Under the pieces are notes generated by a model. The model searched no databases and was not told the origin of the DNA. It saw only the letters and a list, made by a program, of their open reading frames with translations. The position numbers and the translations under genes were made by a program. From contig NZ_JAIOUQ010000007.1 of assembly GCF_019931065.1 (NCBI RefSeq), positions 307,623-371,622 on the forward strand: a stretch of DNA of 64,000 nucleotides. The letters run 5' to 3'. Origin of the DNA: Methanobacterium spitsbergense. GTDB lineage: Archaea > Methanobacteriota > Methanobacteria > Methanobacteriales > Methanobacteriaceae. Below are positions 62,431 to 64,000 of this stretch, piece by piece. Numbering within the stretch: position 1 is the stretch's first letter; the number at the start of each line of letters is the position of its first letter.

Positions 62431-62786
62431 GTTGAAATAGCTGAAGATGTGATACACAAACATAAAATTCTTAAAAATTTTTTGCATATCATTGGTGTAG
62501 ATATGGCAACAGCAGTTGAAGATGCATGTTCCATGGAACATGTTCTAGACGTTACAACAATAAAAAAATTAAAAAAGTTCGCAGAATCTACTGAAATTTG
62601 GCAAATACAGATGAATTATTATATTCATTTAAATATTATGAGAAAATGGGAAATTACCAACATAAAAACCATTTAACATATCTCTCAAAATTTTATAGAT
62701 CCCATCCAATTATCAATCTAAGAAATCCAAGAATTTTTATTGGTTTAAACCAAAATATACTTAATAACACAATAAAAACTACATAA
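62431..62786 (+). pseudogene. DtxR/IdeR-type metal repressor remnant
   Basis: VEIAEDVIHKHKILKNFLHI then IGVDMATAVEDACSMEHVLD, then VTTIKKLKKFAES (62431-62592) matches the dimerisation and metal-binding part of DtxR-family repressors (HKHKIL..., EDACSMEHVL). The DNA-binding domain is missing: a stop lies at 62422-62424. After about 62592 the match goes on in another frame (DELLYSFKYYEKMGNY, 62610 onward). So it is a 5'-deleted, frameshifted relic. A short intact protein from GTG 62449 to 62676 is possible but would lack both ends. Confidence 0.6.
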
Positions 62787-62854
62787 ATAATTTGTGAAAC
62801 TTTTTTATAAAAATTAATTCATAAAAAAAATATTAAAGGTTTAAAGGTGTAAAC

Positions 62855-63568
62855 ATGGGTTTTTTGGACGGTATTAGGAATAAAGATCTTGAAAAACTTG
62901 AAAAGGATCGAAATATAAACGTTATTCTTAAGATTCTTAAAAATGGTGATGAAAACACCAGATGTGATGCTGCAAGAGCTCTTGGGAGACTTAAAGATAA
63001 AAAAGCAGTTAATGGTCTATTAGAATCATTGGAAGATGAAAGTGAGGACGTAAGATGGAATTCTGCTAGTGCACTTGGCATGATTGGGGATAAAAGAGCA
63101 GTAAAACCTTTAATAAATACGCTTAAACATGATAAATCGTATGTAAAGGTTCATGCAGCTGATTCACTAGGTATGTTAGGTGATATTAGTGCTGTTGAAC
63201 CCTTAATTGGAGAATTAAACTCTGAAAAAGTTAGAAACCACGCAGCATTGGCTTTAGGAATGTTGGGTGATGACAGAGCAGTGAAATATCTAATAAATGC
63301 TCTTAAAGTAGATGATTTCACTTATAGAACGGCTGCAGAGGAAGCATTGGGTATTATAGGGGATGTTAGTGCAGTAGAACCATTGATCAAACTTTTGAAT
63401 GATAATGATGTGAGTGTAAAAAGACATGCAGCAGGAGCACTTGGAAAAATCGGAGATGAAAAAGCTATAAAACCACTTCGGGATGCTCAGAAAAATGAAA
63501 AATGGTATGTTAGGCTTCAAATAGAAGAAGCAGTTAAGGATATTCAATCAAAAGAAACAGAAAAATAA
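62855..63568 (+). CDS. HEAT-repeat (PBS-lyase type) protein
   Basis: 237 residues of about six HEAT_2 repeats of 30-31 residues, each with ALG(M/R)LGD...AV.PLI (for example ARALGRLKDKKAVNGLLESL, ASALGMIGDKRAVKPLINTL, EEALGIIGDVSAVEPLIKLL). Forms a right-handed solenoid that binds other proteins. AAGGTGTAA before the ATG. Such proteins often accompany cofactor chaperones; here a cobalamin-binding protein lies downstream on the opposite strand. Function unknown. Confidence 0.88.
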   Translation: MGFLDGIRNKDLEKLEKDRNINVILKILKNGDENTRCDAARALGRLKDKKAVNGLLESLEDESEDVRWNSASALGMIGDKRAVKPLINTLKHDKSYVKVHAADSLGMLGDISAVEPLIGELNSEKVRNHAALALGMLGDDRAVKYLINALKVDDFTYRTAAEEALGIIGDVSAVEPLIKLLNDNDVSVKRHAAGALGKIGDEKAIKPLRDAQKNEKWYVRLQIEEAVKDIQSKETEK

Positions 63569-63637
63569 AATGTTTAGCTTATGGAATCGCACCGGACTTT
63601 TTTTGTTTATGTTATTACCAAAAATTTATATTTTATT

Positions 63638-64000
63638 TTAAAATTCATTATAATTTTCCATTACGAGTTTTTCACCCATTTCAACTGCAGTTTCAGCATC
63701 TTCTGCCTGTCCATCAGCACCAACTTTTTTCCAAAGATCCATATCTATTCTAAAAGGATATCCTCCTACAATTATCTTGGGATCACTACATTCGCTACAC
63801 CCACGAACAGATTTTACAAGATCAATTACCTCACCAATATGCGAACCAATGGTAGCAGATATCAAGACCAGATCAGCTTTTTTACTTATTATGGTCTGTA
63901 TTATACTATCTTTTGGAGTGTTAGCTCCTAAATAAAATGTATTCCAACCATCCATTTCAAAGAAATCTGCAACCATCCTCACACCAATTTCATGAAGTTC
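63638..64000 (-). CDS. Cobalamin-binding-domain protein (N terminus beyond window)
   Basis: The frame is open to base 64000. Visible residues begin ELHEIGVRMVADFFEMDGWN then TFYLGANTPKDSI, followed by ADLVLISATIGSHIGEV and a C-terminal IIVGGYPFRIDMDLWKKVGADGQAEDAETAVE. This is a B12-binding (Rossmann-like) domain. The visible E-L-H-E-I-G is the E-x-H form seen in CarH-like and stand-alone B12-binding proteins, rather than the D-x-H-x-x-G of methyltransferase corrinoid proteins. It may be a sensor or a methyl carrier; the missing N terminus is needed to tell. Confidence 0.82.
   Translation of the reverse strand, partial: ELHEIGVRMVADFFEMDGWNTFYLGANTPKDSIIQTIISKKADLVLISATIGSHIGEVIDLVKSVRGCSECSDPKIIVGGYPFRIDMDLWKKVGADGQAEDAETAVEMGEKLVMENYNEF

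Noticed and set aside
62598..62786. Separate small gene after the DtxR remnant
   Set aside because: Its first residues (DELLYSFKYYEKMGNY) look like the frameshifted continuation of the remnant, and no ribosome site was seen.

Overview
The window is an AT-rich chromosome segment from a hydrogenotrophic methanogen of the Methanobacteriales, most likely Methanobacterium or a close relative. The main evidence is an mrtBDGA operon (methyl-coenzyme M reductase isoenzyme II, no C gene), the coenzyme F420 gene cofH, an archaeal histone, a thermosome, ribosomal protein S17e, an archaeal GHMP-type shikimate kinase, and methanobacterial families such as MTH865, DUF2098 and DUF2115. Start sites follow archaeal habits: GGTGAT or GGAGG ribosome sites, frequent GTG/TTG starts, and a few apparently leaderless genes.

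Layout. 1-5.3 kb: 5'-truncated tRNA methylthiotransferase, a metal-responsive arsR-cadA pair, three zinc-ribbon genes. 5.6-8.0 kb: a tRNA-Val/tRNA-Phe pair beside a decayed island (integrase fragment fused to a type I restriction-like pseudogene, frameshifted K+ channel, orphan gene, structured repeat). 8.0-12.7 kb: glycosyltransferase, methyltransferase, small orphan genes, a GerW/DUF2953 cluster. 13.0-23.7 kb: rubrerythrin, histone, cofH, MarR, broken GNAT gene, deoC, elp3, site-2 protease, PRC-barrel, DUF2098, a large cell-surface protein. 23.9-32.3 kb: gene-poor accessory stretch with a family of four small minus-strand paralogues, pseudogenes, GGGCAGGGA hairpin repeats, two DUF488 genes, EFR1 flavodoxin-ferredoxin, MTH865, tandem DUF2115 genes. 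32.3-39.3 kb (minus strand): hel308, moaC, cbiD, thioredoxin-like protein, sppA, a DUF3147-like pseudogene, TPR membrane protein. 39.4-45.2 kb: mrtBDGA with a dyad-rich leader and clear terminator, then a TetR regulator. 45.4-52.2 kb: shikimate kinase, chorismate mutase, rps17e, lysC, dapA, dapB, asd, PAP2 phosphatase, coiled-coil protein. 52.4-64 kb: thermosome, acetyl-CoA synthetase with acetate transporter, two overlapping response-regulator/histidine-kinase fusions, GMC oxidoreductase, DUF5518-like protein, DtxR remnant, HEAT-repeat protein, and a cobalamin-binding protein running off the end.

How genes work together: mrt gives the terminal methane-forming step; cofH makes the F420 deazaflavin precursor; the acetate transporter plus Acs import and activate acetate for biosynthesis; lysC-dapA-dapB-asd form the aspartate-family pathway, and shikimate kinase plus chorismate mutase are aromatic amino-acid steps. 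ArsR-CadA should control metal efflux. At least six genes are broken by stops or frameshifts, concentrated in the accessory regions. No CRISPR array, intact transposase or rRNA was seen.
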